Shown piece by piece: positions 1 through 7,945 of a DNA stretch of 32,068 nt. How positions within the stretch are numbered: the stretch's first letter is position 1; each line of letters begins with the position of its first letter. The translations under genes and the position numbers were made by a program. The stretch lies in assembly GCA_021129835.1 (NCBI GenBank), contig JAJOKM010000043.1, forward strand, positions 1-32,068, written 5' to 3'. Source of the DNA: Thermodesulfovibrionales bacterium (GTDB lineage Bacteria; Nitrospirota; Thermodesulfovibrionia; Thermodesulfovibrionales; Dissulfurispiraceae). The notes under the pieces were generated by a model. It was not told the DNA's origin. It did not search any database and saw nothing but the letters and a program-made list of their open reading frames with translations.

Positions 1-54
1 GCCTAAAGTATTTAAAGTGCCTAAAGTATTTAAAGTGCCTAAAGTATTTAAAAT
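1..54. repeat. Tandem 9-bp (18-bp double) repeat array
   Basis: Alternating nonamers GCCTAAAGT and ATTTAAAGT give three copies of an 18-bp unit, the last one degenerate. The array is cut by the window edge, so its full size and any opposing arm cannot be seen. It resembles the 7- and 8-bp unit arrays elsewhere in the window but with a longer period. No coding potential is apparent. Confidence 0.85.
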
Positions 55-58
55 ATTA

Positions 59-250
59 GGTTCTTCTCCAAAAAGTGTAGTTGCCCGCATGGTAGTGTAG
101 CCCTTTATGGGCGTAATTAAATATTAAATTCATCTGTGGGTTGCAGTACAAAGCCCGCTCAAGACGAATTTTCTTGGGTATTTTGGGTTCATATGTTTAC
201 GGGCATAAAGCCCTACACTACCTGATCTCTACTAAATTTGGAGAAGAGCC
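59..250. mobile_element. Miniature inverted-repeat element with ISL3-like ends
   Basis: The left end begins GGTTCTTCTCCAAA and the right end, read on the minus strand, begins GGCTCTTCTCCAAATTT. Both ends continue into a shared inner motif, GGTAGTGTAG followed by a CTTTATG-type palindrome and CGTAA. The 192-bp element encodes no protein. ISL3-family insertion sequences have GGCTCTT-type termini and 8-bp target duplications, which suggests a non-autonomous derivative. The flanks AATATTA (52-58) and AACATTA (251-257) could be a decayed duplication with one mismatch. A nearly identical end is present at 32016-32068. Confidence 0.6.
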
Positions 251-261
251 AACATTATTAA

Positions 262-360
262 GAGGCTCTTGCAAAAGTCTCTGTTTGTCATTTCCGTGAT
301 CCCGCACACTGTCATTCCCGCAGTTTTTTTGAGCGGGAATGACAGTATCCTTTAAAAATA
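262..360. repeat. GTCATTCCCGC-type dispersed palindromic repeat
   Basis: GTCATTCCCGC (311-321) and GCGGGAATGAC (333-343) form an 11-bp inverted repeat. The flanking sequence, from GAGGCTCTTGCAAAAGTC to TCCTTTAAAAATA, recurs on the opposite strand at 13298-13519, where it is split by an insertion. The core resembles the GTCATTCC palindromes dispersed in many proteobacterial genomes (compare Neisseria dRS3). Mobility is inferred from the repeated copies only. Confidence 0.65.
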
Positions 361-432
361 GTTCCCTGCTTACTGTCTGCAGGGACAAGCTTTGCGGGTA
401 TGACGACAAAGCCCTTTCGGCCCGCTCGAGAA

Positions 433-476
433 GCGGGTACTACATATTAAAGAATAAAGAGCGGGTACTACATATT
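433..476. repeat. Pair of 16-bp direct repeats
   Basis: GCGGGTACTACATATT occurs at 433-448 and again at 461-476, with 12 bases between the copies. The first copy overlaps a small hairpin (CCCGCT/AGCGGG, 421-437). No gene lies in 1-523, so this is repeat-derived intergenic DNA just past the 3' end of htpX. Confidence 0.6.
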
Positions 477-523
477 CGAGATCCTTTTTCGATCTCTTCT
501 TTTCATGCAGTATCCATCAGCGC

Positions 524-1345
524 CTACATAGACCTAAGTCTTGCTATTCTCTTTTCGACTGGCGGATGGGTGCTGAAAAGCTTTAAAATACCGCCACCAG
601 AGAGGGGATTCACTATAAACATATGAGAAGTTGCAGGGTTAGCATCAAAGGGCACTTCTTTAGATGATGTGTGGAGTTTTCTAAGGGCACTAGATAGATG
701 CAGAGGAGTGCCGGCTATCTTTGCCCCACCTTCATCTGCATCGTACTCCCTTGAGCGCGATATTGCCGTTTGCACCAACAAGGCAGCTATTGGCCCAACT
801 ATCATTAAAGCAATAGCGACAATTGGATTGTTCCCCCCGCCTCTTCCAGATATCATCGACCATTTTGCCATCTGTGCGATATAACTTATGGATCCTGCAA
901 TTGCGGCCGCAATTGTGCCTACAAGTATATCTCTATGTTTGATATGTGACAGTTCGTGCCCTATAACCCCCTCAAGTTCTTCCTTCGACAGGAGTTTTAT
1001 AATGCCCGTCGTTACAGCAATAGCGCCATTTTCTGGATTTCTTCCTGTCGCAAAGGCATTAGGCTGATCTTGATTGATAATATAAACCCTCGGGACAGGG
1101 ATTTCTGCCTTGTAAGCAAGTCTCTTTACCATGTTGAATAAGCCAGGGGCTTCCGTCTCTATGACTTGCCTAGCGCCATACATCTTCAGAACTATCTTGT
1201 CGCTGAACCAATAGGCAATAAAATTTATGCCAAATGCCATAAGAAGAGCAAATGTCATTCCTCCTCTGCCAGCGAGGATGCCTCCTATTGCTATAAGCAT
1301 TAATGTCAGAGTTATCATCAAGACCGCTGTCTTTAGTCCGTTCAT
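524..1345 (-). CDS. htpX: M48-family membrane protease HtpX
   Basis: This 273-residue protein matches HtpX, an inner-membrane zinc metalloprotease with a cytosolic active site that helps remove misfolded membrane proteins. Two hydrophobic segments lie near the N terminus (residues about 5-25 and 28-48). The zinc motif HELSH is at residues 130-134 and the third ligand is probably the Glu of SREYDAD (E200). Two more hydrophobic stretches (about 140-160 and 175-195) lie between these. The C terminus ends in the family's THPPVEKRI-type segment. The ATG is preceded by GGAGG about 10 bases upstream. The gene is transcribed divergently from murJ. Length and motifs are those of an intact member. Confidence 0.95.
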   Translation of the reverse strand: MNGLKTAVLMITLTLMLIAIGGILAGRGGMTFALLMAFGINFIAYWFSDKIVLKMYGARQVIETEAPGLFNMVKRLAYKAEIPVPRVYIINQDQPNAFATGRNPENGAIAVTTGIIKLLSKEELEGVIGHELSHIKHRDILVGTIAAAIAGSISYIAQMAKWSMISGRGGGNNPIVAIALMIVGPIAALLVQTAISRSREYDADEGGAKIAGTPLHLSSALRKLHTSSKEVPFDANPATSHMFIVNPLSGGGILKLFSTHPPVEKRIARLRSM

Positions 1346-1404
1346 TTTTTTATGCCTCCTATTGCTAAATTTCGTTATGAGCCAAATTAGTTATACTATA
1401 AGGC

Positions 1405-1433
1405 AGTGTATCATATTTTTATTAATTATGCAA
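1405..1433 (-). promoter_or_regulatory. Possible htpX promoter
   Basis: On the minus strand TTGCAT (1428-1433) and TACACT (1405-1410) are separated by 17 bases. An overlapping TATGAT (1410-1415) is an alternative -10. The match to sigma-70 consensus is weak, and the A+T-rich spacer could yield such matches by chance. It sits about 60 bases upstream of the htpX start. Confidence 0.25.
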
Positions 1434-1476
1434 TAAAAAAGTTAAACCCACTTTACCGAAAGGACAATATAGGGAT

Positions 1477-3099
1477 TTGAGCGCTAAAGGCAGGATAACA
1501 AAGGCAGCAGGGAAGGTGTCCATCGCGGTCTTTACAAGTCGGATACTCGGCTATGTAAAAGACATGATGCTCGCCAGTCTCTTTGGTGCAACCGGAGTTG
1601 CAGATGTCTTCTTCGTTGCCTTCAGAATCCCCAATCTCTTAAGAGAACTCTTTGCTGAAGGCGCAATGTCAGCAGCCTTTATCCCTGTTTTGACAGAATA
1701 CCAGACAAAACATGGACATGACGAGGCAAACAGGATCGTCAGGGCAACATTTATATTTATTATTATATTTGTTGGTTTAATCTGTGTTCTTGGAATTGTT
1801 TTTGCTCCATTGATAGTCTCGGTAATTGCCCCCGGTTTTTTGAACGAACCCGAAAAATTCTCAAAGACTGTCTTCCTCACCAGAATAATGTTTCCTTTTC
1901 TTTTATTCATAAGCCTTACTGCCCTCACAATGGGAGCTCTCAACACAAGGAGAGTCTTTTTTATTTCGGCGCTGTCACCTGCTATGCTTAACATTACAAT
2001 TATAGTCTGTATGTTAACCTTGGCAATACATTTTGTAGAACCAATTATAGCAGTAGCAATCGGCGTAACGGTAGGCGGTCTTGCGCAATTTCTGTTTCAG
2101 GTGCCTTCTTTCTTTAGGCAGGGATATACCTTCATATGGCCGAAGTCAAAAACAAGAGACCAGAAGATCGCCTCAGAAAGAGATAGAAATATCTCATCGC
2201 CGCTTCTTTGGCATCCTGGATTGAAAAAGATAGGGCTTCTTATAGTCCCTGCAACCGTAGGCATGGCAGCAACACAGATTAATGTGCTAATAAGCACGAT
2301 CTTAGCCTCGTATCTTCCGGAAGGGAGCATAACATTCCTCTACTTTTCGATGCGGTTAATACAATTCCCTATAGGTATGTTCGGTGTTGCCATGGGCATG
2401 GCGATCCTGCCCACGCTGTCAGAGCATTCAACGAGGAGAGAAATGGACAAGCTGAGGGATGACTTTTCTTTTGCCCTTCGACTGTTGTTTTTCATTGCAG
2501 TGCCAGCGATGGCAGGACTTGTTGTATTGAATATTCCTATTGTAAGCACCCTGTTTTACAGAGGAGCGTTTGATTATGCTGCAACCATAGCTACATCCGA
2601 CGCCCTGATGTTTTATGCCCTGGGGATATGGGCTATCGTGGGTGTTAAGGTTATAACGGCAACCTTTTACTCCATGCAGGATGTAAAGACGCCTATAAAG
2701 ATCGTTGTAATTGCAGTGATAATTAATATACTGTTTAGTCTCTTGCTGATTGGACCAATGAAGCACAACGGGCTTGCCCTTGCCAATACTATTTCGGCAG
2801 GATGTAGTTTTATGCTCCTCTTTTATTTCCTGCGAAATAGGCTGGGCAGTATCGAAACAAAAAAAATAGCTACTTCTCTTATAAAGGCGCTCTTTGCGGT
2901 TACAGTTATGGGAGGGGCAGGTTGGCTTATCGCGGACAACGAAATCTGGGCACTGAGTGGATATGGTCTCCAGAAAGCCATATATCTTGGTGCGACAATA
3001 GCGGCCTGTGTCGGAATATATTTATTCATATCTTATTTGCTAAAAAGTGAGGAGATGAGTTATATTTTGAGAAAGATGAAAGAGCGAGGGCGTAAATAA
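1477..3099 (+). CDS. murJ: Lipid II flippase MurJ (MviN)
   Basis: This 540-residue polytopic protein belongs to the MVF/MOP family and is expected to flip undecaprenyl-linked lipid II across the inner membrane for peptidoglycan synthesis. The N-terminal region has the typical sequence SRILGYVKDMMLASLFGA and then FRIPNLLRELFAEGAMSAAFIP in two adjoining segments. About 13-14 hydrophobic helices follow over the whole length, as expected for MurJ. The start is a TTG at 1477 with AAAGGA about 13 bases upstream; the alignment-like N terminus supports it, and no better start is evident. It ends in a short basic cytosolic tail. It is divergent from htpX and is followed by a repeat element. Confidence 0.95.
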   Translation: MSAKGRITKAAGKVSIAVFTSRILGYVKDMMLASLFGATGVADVFFVAFRIPNLLRELFAEGAMSAAFIPVLTEYQTKHGHDEANRIVRATFIFIIIFVGLICVLGIVFAPLIVSVIAPGFLNEPEKFSKTVFLTRIMFPFLLFISLTALTMGALNTRRVFFISALSPAMLNITIIVCMLTLAIHFVEPIIAVAIGVTVGGLAQFLFQVPSFFRQGYTFIWPKSKTRDQKIASERDRNISSPLLWHPGLKKIGLLIVPATVGMAATQINVLISTILASYLPEGSITFLYFSMRLIQFPIGMFGVAMGMAILPTLSEHSTRREMDKLRDDFSFALRLLFFIAVPAMAGLVVLNIPIVSTLFYRGAFDYAATIATSDALMFYALGIWAIVGVKVITATFYSMQDVKTPIKIVVIAVIINILFSLLLIGPMKHNGLALANTISAGCSFMLLFYFLRNRLGSIETKKIATSLIKALFAVTVMGGAGWLIADNEIWALSGYGLQKAIYLGATIAACVGIYLFISYLLKSEEMSYILRKMKERGRK

Positions 3100-3109
3100 G
3101 TAAACGGGG

Positions 3110-3260
3110 GTAGTAGTTCACCCCACCCTATCCCTCCCCCTTTGGAAAAGGGGGATTCAGGGGGATTAAGGGGGATTTTCAGATAAATATTCATTATAAA
3201 ATCTCCCCTCACCCCTCTTTGCCAAAGAGGGGAAGAAAGAAAATATAGGTGAACTATTAC
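3110..3260. mobile_element. 151-bp inverted-repeat element (GTAATAGTTCACC family)
   Basis: The ends are GTAGTAGTTCACC (3110-3122) and GGTGAACTATTAC (3248-3260), complementary except at one position. The interior is made of C-rich and G-rich blocks, such as CCCTCCCCCTTTGG and AGGGGGATT, that could pair with each other. There is no open reading frame of note. The right end stops four bases before the Shine-Dalgarno sequence of the next gene. A related element lies at 6278-6437. Miniature transposon status is inferred. Confidence 0.6.
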
Positions 3261-3272
3261 AACGGAGGAGAT

Positions 3273-3917
3273 ATGTTGATTATAGGCATAACAGTCGGCC
3301 CACTCCAGGTTAATTGTCTCATTATTGCGAGCGATGAATCTAAAAAGGCCATAGTAATCGACCCTGGAGATGAAACCGAAAGAATTATGGATGCTATCAA
3401 TGAAAATAGTCTTATTGTAGAGCATATTATCTGTACCCATGGTCACTTTGACCATGTTGGAGTGGTGGGCGACTTAAAGAAAGAGACAGGGGCAAAGGCC
3501 ACAATCCACAAAGACGAAATTGAGATATATGCCAGTGCAAAAAAGATGGCCTCGCTATTTGGATATGATCTCGACCCGCTACCAGAGCCTGATATATTGG
3601 TTAAAGATGGAGATGTTGTCAGTGTCGGAACTCTAAACTTCGAGGTCTTTCATACACCAGGTCATACACCAGGCGGAATATGCCTTTATTTCTCATCACT
3701 AGGAAAAAGCGATGGCACTGTTATCACAGGCGACACCCTTTTTGCAGGCGCTGTTGGAAGAACAGATCTTTATGGCGGCGACATGAATAAACTCAGTGAA
3801 TCTTTCAAAAGGCTAATGGCCTTGCCTGACAATACAAAGGTTCTACCAGGCCACGGACCTGCAACAACAATTGGCCGTGAAAAAAGGGAAAATATGTTTT
3901 CAGGGCAATATCTCTGA
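3273..3917 (+). CDS. Metallo-beta-lactamase-fold hydrolase, glyoxalase II-like
   Basis: From this start the protein is 214 residues long. It has the metallo-beta-lactamase fold signature THGHFDH (His56, His58, Asp60, His61), a second metal-site region HTPGHTPGG, then GDTLFAGAVGRTDL and the C-terminal PGHGPATT. Short members of this family are annotated as hydroxyacylglutathione hydrolase-like thioesterases; the actual substrate is unknown. The N terminus ITVGPLQVNC is typical. I chose the ATG at 3273, next to GGAGGAG (3264-3270); an in-frame GTG at 3249 lies inside the upstream repeat and would add eight unrelated residues. The 2-base spacing is tight, so TTG at 3276 is possible. Confidence 0.88.
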   Translation: MLIIGITVGPLQVNCLIIASDESKKAIVIDPGDETERIMDAINENSLIVEHIICTHGHFDHVGVVGDLKKETGAKATIHKDEIEIYASAKKMASLFGYDLDPLPEPDILVKDGDVVSVGTLNFEVFHTPGHTPGGICLYFSSLGKSDGTVITGDTLFAGAVGRTDLYGGDMNKLSESFKRLMALPDNTKVLPGHGPATTIGREKRENMFSGQYL

Positions 3918-4020
3918 TCGGCGTTTATTCCCTTTTTCATTGCCTCATAGTTTTTGTCTAACGAAACAGCTATAAGTTATCCTATTTCGAATAGATTTTT
4001 AGATGAGGCAACTCGGTTAT

Positions 4021-4048
4021 TTGCCTTTCGGCATCTGTTTGTTATACT
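4021..4048 (+). promoter_or_regulatory. Probable tRNA promoter
   Basis: TTGCCT (4021-4026) and TATACT (4043-4048) are separated by 16 bases. The -10 matches five of six consensus positions. Transcription would begin about 20 bases before the mature tRNA 5' end, which fits a stand-alone tRNA unit. Confidence 0.5.
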
Positions 4049-4076
4049 ATTATTATATATTATTGCTTGCTCTAGA

Positions 4077-4150
4077 GGCGGTGTAGCTCAGCTGGTAAGA
4101 GCATGCGGCTCATATCCGCAGTGTCCGGGGTTCAAATCCCTGCACCGCCA
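4077..4150 (+). tRNA. tRNA-Met (anticodon CAT), elongator type
   Basis: The sequence folds as a complete cloverleaf. The acceptor stem GGCGGTG (4077-4083) pairs with CACCGCC (4143-4149), with discriminator A4150. The D stem is GCTC/GAGC. The anticodon stem is TGCGG/CCGCA around loop CTCATAT, giving anticodon CAT at 4111-4113. The T arm is CGGGG-TTCAAAT-CCCTG with one G-T pair. The G1-C72 pair and an anticodon stem without three G-C pairs argue against initiator tRNA. An Ile2 tRNA (lysidine-modified CAT) cannot be fully excluded. The 3' CCA is not encoded. Confidence 0.93.
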
Positions 4151-4165
4151 TCAACTGAAAAGCGC

Positions 4166-4302
4166 GAGTAACTACTCCGGTTATCAAGCTCAAAATTCAC
4201 GATTCACAATCTTTATCAGGGTATCAGGTTCAAGGTTCACTGTTCGATAGTTAACAACCTTTCAGAACCCTTGAACCGTAAACCTGAGACCTGAAATAGA
4301 TA
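4166..4302. repeat. Heptad-unit intergenic repeat with hairpin potential
   Basis: The block between the tRNA and the 3' end of slt is built of imperfect 7-base units such as CAGGTTC, AAGGTTC and ACTGTTC. They are followed by roughly complementary units such as CTTGAAC and CGTAAAC. GTATCAGGTTCAAGG on the left is partly complementary to the right arm ending near 4302. The stretch GTTAACAACC-TTCAGAAC also occurs at 31965-31983, showing that the two loci are copies of one family. Confidence 0.65.
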
Positions 4303-4304
4303 CC

Positions 4305-6458
4305 TTAGAAATGTCCCTTATATCTCTTGATGGCGGCTACATCAATGTCTCCACTTGCCCGCATATATTCAAAATGATTAGTCAGCACCCTTATAACATA
4401 ATTTCGCGTTTCTCGGAATGGTATGTTTTCTATGAATTCATCAATCGCGGTGTAGTTTCCCCTTTCCACCCATATCTTTACATTGCTCGCTCCTGCATTA
4501 TATGCTGCAAGAGCTATGGGGATATAGTTAAAAATGTCTAAACGATTTCTTAGATAATAGGTGCCCAGAAGGATATTGGTCCTTACATCATAGAGGTCGT
4601 CAATACTTGCGATTTCTTTGCCGATATATCCAGAAACTCTTTGTGCGGTTTTAGGCATCAACTGCATTAATCCTCTTGCTCCGGCGACTGACCTTGCATT
4701 AGGGTCAAATTTCGATTCCTGTCTAATTACTGCAAGAATTAAGAGTGGGTCTATCTCTTTTTTCTTTGAGGCCTCTTCAATCTCTGGCAGAAATGCCATA
4801 GGAAAAAGTATTTCGTGCGGCCTTTCACCACGCGGAACTCGCGAAATAAGTCTGATGGCCATTCTATAATTTCCAAGCTTTCTCAGACGAGAGCTTAGAT
4901 ATATAAGTTCACTGCGAGATGGATCTTTCCCCGATAGGTGTATTAATTCTGAAATTGCTTCTCTCTTGAATCCAAGCGCTGATAGAATGTCAACCCTCTC
5001 CACTGATGGTAAAGAGGAGGGCAGAAGTGCAACTGGTTGATATGCTATTTCTTCGATGCCAGGTATCTTCTGATTATTCCTCAGCATCGACATGAATACA
5101 TAAAAATCATGGTCTGGACTGCCTGTTAACCGATATGTCATTGGCAATTCTTGTCTGCCTAATATCTCAGCGCACCTGTTCTTCCAATAAAGGTACCTGG
5201 TGCTACCATACCTCTTATAGAGTTTCGAGAATATCTCATAGGCGTCTTTGTGGTTTCTCGATAAAAAGTATGTCCAGCCCTTTGCCCATAAGGCGCCCCT
5301 TTTTTTAGACGGAAACTCTGATATCACCATGTTGAAGATTTTTATTGCGCCTTCAATGTCTCCCCCTGCCCTTTTTTTCCTCAGCCCATGAGCAATTAAT
5401 ACAGGTACAACGCCTTCATCGCCTGCCTTTATCAATGCCGGCAATTCTGCCTCGAATATCTCCATATCACCTGCCCTAATGGCCAATCTAAATAAAGATC
5501 GTGCCCACCAAGAGTAGTTATTGAGTTCCCGATACAGCTCCGCAGCATCTCTGTAATATCTCTGCCTGAATAAAGAGAGGGCAAGTCCTCCTATTATTTC
5601 ATTCCTGAACTCCCCGCCATCATCTCTTTTCAGGGCCTCCTCGAAGGCTTTTTTTGATTCTCTGAACATCCTTGCCCTATTATGATTGTTGCCCCTCTTA
5701 ATAAGGTCTTCGATCGCTATGTCAGATGGCAATAATTTATTTAGTGCATCTTTTGACAGCGGTGATGTGGATCTAAATATCTCTCTAAAGACATCTGTTG
5801 CCTTTTTTGTCTCATCGTTTCTCTTAAGAAAAAGGGCATACGCATATTTTATCTCAAATTCACTTGGATAATCCCTGACAAAAGCTTCGAATAATTCAAC
5901 TGCATCCATACTGTTTTTCTCTATAAGGAGCTCTATTTCGAGCCTTTTTGCATCTCTGACTAGGGGGAAATCTCCATATTTATCCCTGATACTTCTCAGG
6001 TCAGATATGGCTCTGTTTATTTCTCCTTTATTTTTAAATGCCATTGCCCTCCACAAAAGGACGTAGTCGCCCAAAACAGGCAGTCTATTATAAGCTACCG
6101 TCAGGTAAGCTATCGCACCTTTATAGTCGCCCGCAGCAAGGCTGCTTTTTCCTGCTAAAAGGTAGTATGCCGCCTCATCTGATGGAATATTTCTGGTTTT
6201 ATCAGAAGCAGACGAGATTGCGGGTGAGATTAAAAACAATACCAAAGCGGTCAAGAGTAAGGAATTTTTGATGAAATGTAATAGTTCAGCTCCCCCTAAC
6301 CCCCTCCCGCCAGGGGTGGGGGAATGTTTATTGATAATATTCCATACTACATCCCCAAAAGGGCTGGTGACCTTTTGGGGACCCCTTAATTCCCTCCCTC
6401 TTGACGGGGGAGGGTTAGGGTGGGGGCGAACTATTGCCATAAAATGCATATTCAGCAT
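4305..6458 (-). CDS. Soluble-type lytic murein transglycosylase (Slt70-like), N terminus disturbed
   Basis: The C-terminal part (about residues 555-705) is an SLT lysozyme-like domain with the catalytic glutamate in RQESKFDPNA, then GARGLMQLMPKTA and ALAAYNAG, as in Slt70 enzymes that cleave glycan strands to 1,6-anhydromuramyl products. Residues about 95-540 form an alpha-helical TPR-like superhelix. A signal peptide begins only at about residue 63 (IKNSLLLTALVLFL, cleavage after SSA). The first 62 codons are mostly encoded by the repeat element at 6278-6437, and no ATG, GTG or TTG lies between it and the signal peptide. The original start, perhaps ATG AAA AAT now reading ATC AAA AAT, seems lost, so the true start is uncertain. 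Function is sure; efficient export is not. Confidence 0.88.
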   Translation of the reverse strand: MLNMHFMAIVRPHPNPPPSRGRELRGPQKVTSPFGDVVWNIINKHSPTPGGRGLGGAELLHFIKNSLLLTALVLFLISPAISSASDKTRNIPSDEAAYYLLAGKSSLAAGDYKGAIAYLTVAYNRLPVLGDYVLLWRAMAFKNKGEINRAISDLRSIRDKYGDFPLVRDAKRLEIELLIEKNSMDAVELFEAFVRDYPSEFEIKYAYALFLKRNDETKKATDVFREIFRSTSPLSKDALNKLLPSDIAIEDLIKRGNNHNRARMFRESKKAFEEALKRDDGGEFRNEIIGGLALSLFRQRYYRDAAELYRELNNYSWWARSLFRLAIRAGDMEIFEAELPALIKAGDEGVVPVLIAHGLRKKRAGGDIEGAIKIFNMVISEFPSKKRGALWAKGWTYFLSRNHKDAYEIFSKLYKRYGSTRYLYWKNRCAEILGRQELPMTYRLTGSPDHDFYVFMSMLRNNQKIPGIEEIAYQPVALLPSSLPSVERVDILSALGFKREAISELIHLSGKDPSRSELIYLSSRLRKLGNYRMAIRLISRVPRGERPHEILFPMAFLPEIEEASKKKEIDPLLILAVIRQESKFDPNARSVAGARGLMQLMPKTAQRVSGYIGKEIASIDDLYDVRTNILLGTYYLRNRLDIFNYIPIALAAYNAGASNVKIWVERGNYTAIDEFIENIPFRETRNYVIRVLTNHFEYMRASGDIDVAAIKRYKGHF
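6278..6437. mobile_element. 160-bp inverted-repeat element inside the slt leader
   Basis: The ends are GTAATAGTTCAGC (6278-6290) and GGCGAACTATTGC (6425-6437), matching the element at 3110-3260. The interior contains CCCTAACCCCCTCCCGCC near one end and GGGGGAGGGTTAGGG near the other, giving long pairing arms. It lies within the slt reading frame, upstream of the signal peptide, and adds Pro/Gly/Arg-rich residues. Identification rests on shared ends and inner motifs. Confidence 0.62.
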
Positions 6459-6514
6459 AGATACCTCTGTGGTGTATTTTAAAAATGGTTTCGTTCTGCT
6501 AAGTTTGTGTTGTT

Positions 6515-7723
6515 TTAAAATTGCCTCAGATACTCCATGAAGGAATCAAAATTCCTCTTTGTCTCGACCATGCTGTCTCCGCCAAATTTTTCTAAAAAGG
6601 CATCAGCAATCACGATGGCCGTCATCGCCTCTCCAATAATCGAGGCCGAGGGAACTGCGCATGTATCTGAGCGTTCATATGCCGCCTCAAAAGGTCTTTT
6701 TGTAATTATATCCACAGAACTCAGTGGTCTTTTTAAGGTGGGTATTGGTTTCATTGATGCCCTCATGACTACAGGCATGCCATTTGTCATTCCTCCCTCG
6801 ATTCCTCCAGCATTATTTGTTTTTCTGTAAAATCCCATACCCGTCCCCTGCCCTCCGATTCTTGAGTCCTCAAAAAATACCTCATCCATAACCTCTGAAC
6901 CAAATCTTTCTGCCATCTTTAAGCCTGCTCCGACCTCAACAGCTTTTATTGCCTGAATAGAAAAGAGTGCCTGCGAAAGGCGAGCATCGAGTCTCTTGTC
7001 CCATTGTATATGGCTGCCGAGACCGGGGGGAACTCCTGCCGCAACTACTTCAAATACACCTCCAATAGTATCTCCATTGTCTGTTGCCCTGTCAATCAAT
7101 TTCATCATTTTCTGGCCTGCTTCTTCGATCGGACACCTTACAGGGGATGCGTCGACATTTTCGAGAAATTCATCTGAAATATAATCTGTAGTCCATGACA
7201 TTATATTTTCAGCCCTGATACTACCTATCTGGATAACATAGCTGCCGAGATTTATTCCAAACTCTGAAATAAATCTCTTTGCTACTGCACCGATGGCAAC
7301 CCGCATCGCTGTCTCTCTTGCACTGGCACGTTCAAGGATATTTCGTATATCTGTGTGTGAATATTTTAGGGCGCCTGCAAGGTCAGCATGGCCAGGCCTT
7401 GGACGGGTTACTGCAGGGATGGAGTCTTCATGTCTGCCTTCTGAAGACATACCCTCCTGCCAGTTTTTCCAATCCCTGTTTTCGATGAAGATAGATATCG
7501 GTGAGCCTGTGGTCTTCCCCCATCTTACGCCGGATGTTACCTCGGCGCAGTCATGCTCAATCTTCATTCTATCACCACGCCCATATCCCTTCTGTCTCCT
7601 TTTGAGCTCCCTGTCGATATCGTCTGGTGGTAGAGAAAGACCTGATGGAATTCCCTCGAGTATTCCTATTAACCCTTTCCCGTGGGATTCGCCTGAAGTA
7701 AGAAATCTGAGCCTACCCATCAT
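6515..7723 (-). CDS. aroC: Chorismate synthase
   Basis: This 402-residue protein catalyses the last step of the shikimate pathway, 5-enolpyruvylshikimate-3-phosphate to chorismate, with reduced FMN. Family motifs are present in order: GESHGKGL near the N terminus, GYGRGDRMKIE, TSGVRWGKTTGSPI, RPRPGHADLAGALKY, and RASARETAMRVAIGAVAKRF. IGGQGTGMGF and GGIEGGMTNG follow toward the C terminus. The start MMGRLRFLTSGESHG is the standard one. It is in the same orientation as slt, with its stop just beyond the N-terminal end of the slt frame; the two may be separate units because a repeat element lies at the junction. Confidence 0.96.
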   Translation of the reverse strand: MMGRLRFLTSGESHGKGLIGILEGIPSGLSLPPDDIDRELKRRQKGYGRGDRMKIEHDCAEVTSGVRWGKTTGSPISIFIENRDWKNWQEGMSSEGRHEDSIPAVTRPRPGHADLAGALKYSHTDIRNILERASARETAMRVAIGAVAKRFISEFGINLGSYVIQIGSIRAENIMSWTTDYISDEFLENVDASPVRCPIEEAGQKMMKLIDRATDNGDTIGGVFEVVAAGVPPGLGSHIQWDKRLDARLSQALFSIQAIKAVEVGAGLKMAERFGSEVMDEVFFEDSRIGGQGTGMGFYRKTNNAGGIEGGMTNGMPVVMRASMKPIPTLKRPLSSVDIITKRPFEAAYERSDTCAVPSASIIGEAMTAIVIADAFLEKFGGDSMVETKRNFDSFMEYLRQF

Positions 7724-7755
7724 GGCACTAAAATACCCCGAATCCCTCCTTTATT

Positions 7756-7865
7756 AGGTTCACGGTTAACAGTTTACAGTCCGCGGTTTACGGTTAACAG
7801 TTTACGTTAACTGATAACTGGCAACTGATAACTATCCTTTATAACCGTGAACTGTGAACCTGGAA
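7756..7865. repeat. Heptad-unit hairpin repeat between pilU-like gene and aroC
   Basis: Successive 7-base units such as GGTTCAC, GGTTAAC and AGTTTAC occupy the first half. GATAACT, GGCAACT and later TGAACTG-type units occupy the second, so the two halves are largely complementary. A 50-base segment (7797-7846) is identical to 23649-23698. The whole 7724-7945 interval has no gene; the repeat lies upstream of aroC, where a promoter would be expected. Confidence 0.75.
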
Positions 7866-7945
7866 TCTTTTTAACAACATTCTTTCTGTTTCAACTCTTA
7901 GTTGCACCATGCATTATCTATCCTTCATCCTCACCGGCGCACTGG

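Noticed and set aside
3249..3272. GTG start for the metallo-hydrolase
   Set aside because: It lies in the terminal repeat of an element, and GGAGGAG with ATG 3273 is a better fit.
4111..4113. tRNA-Ile2 (lysidine CAT) identity
   Set aside because: The body resembles elongator Met tRNAs more than Ile2, though only a covariance-model search against both classes would settle it.
3954..4250. Protein-coding frame over the tRNA
   Set aside because: It reads straight through the tRNA cloverleaf and adjoining repeat; no family features.
7756..7865. CRISPR array
   Set aside because: Units are only 7 bases, degenerate and without spacers; the architecture is a hairpin, and no cas gene is present.
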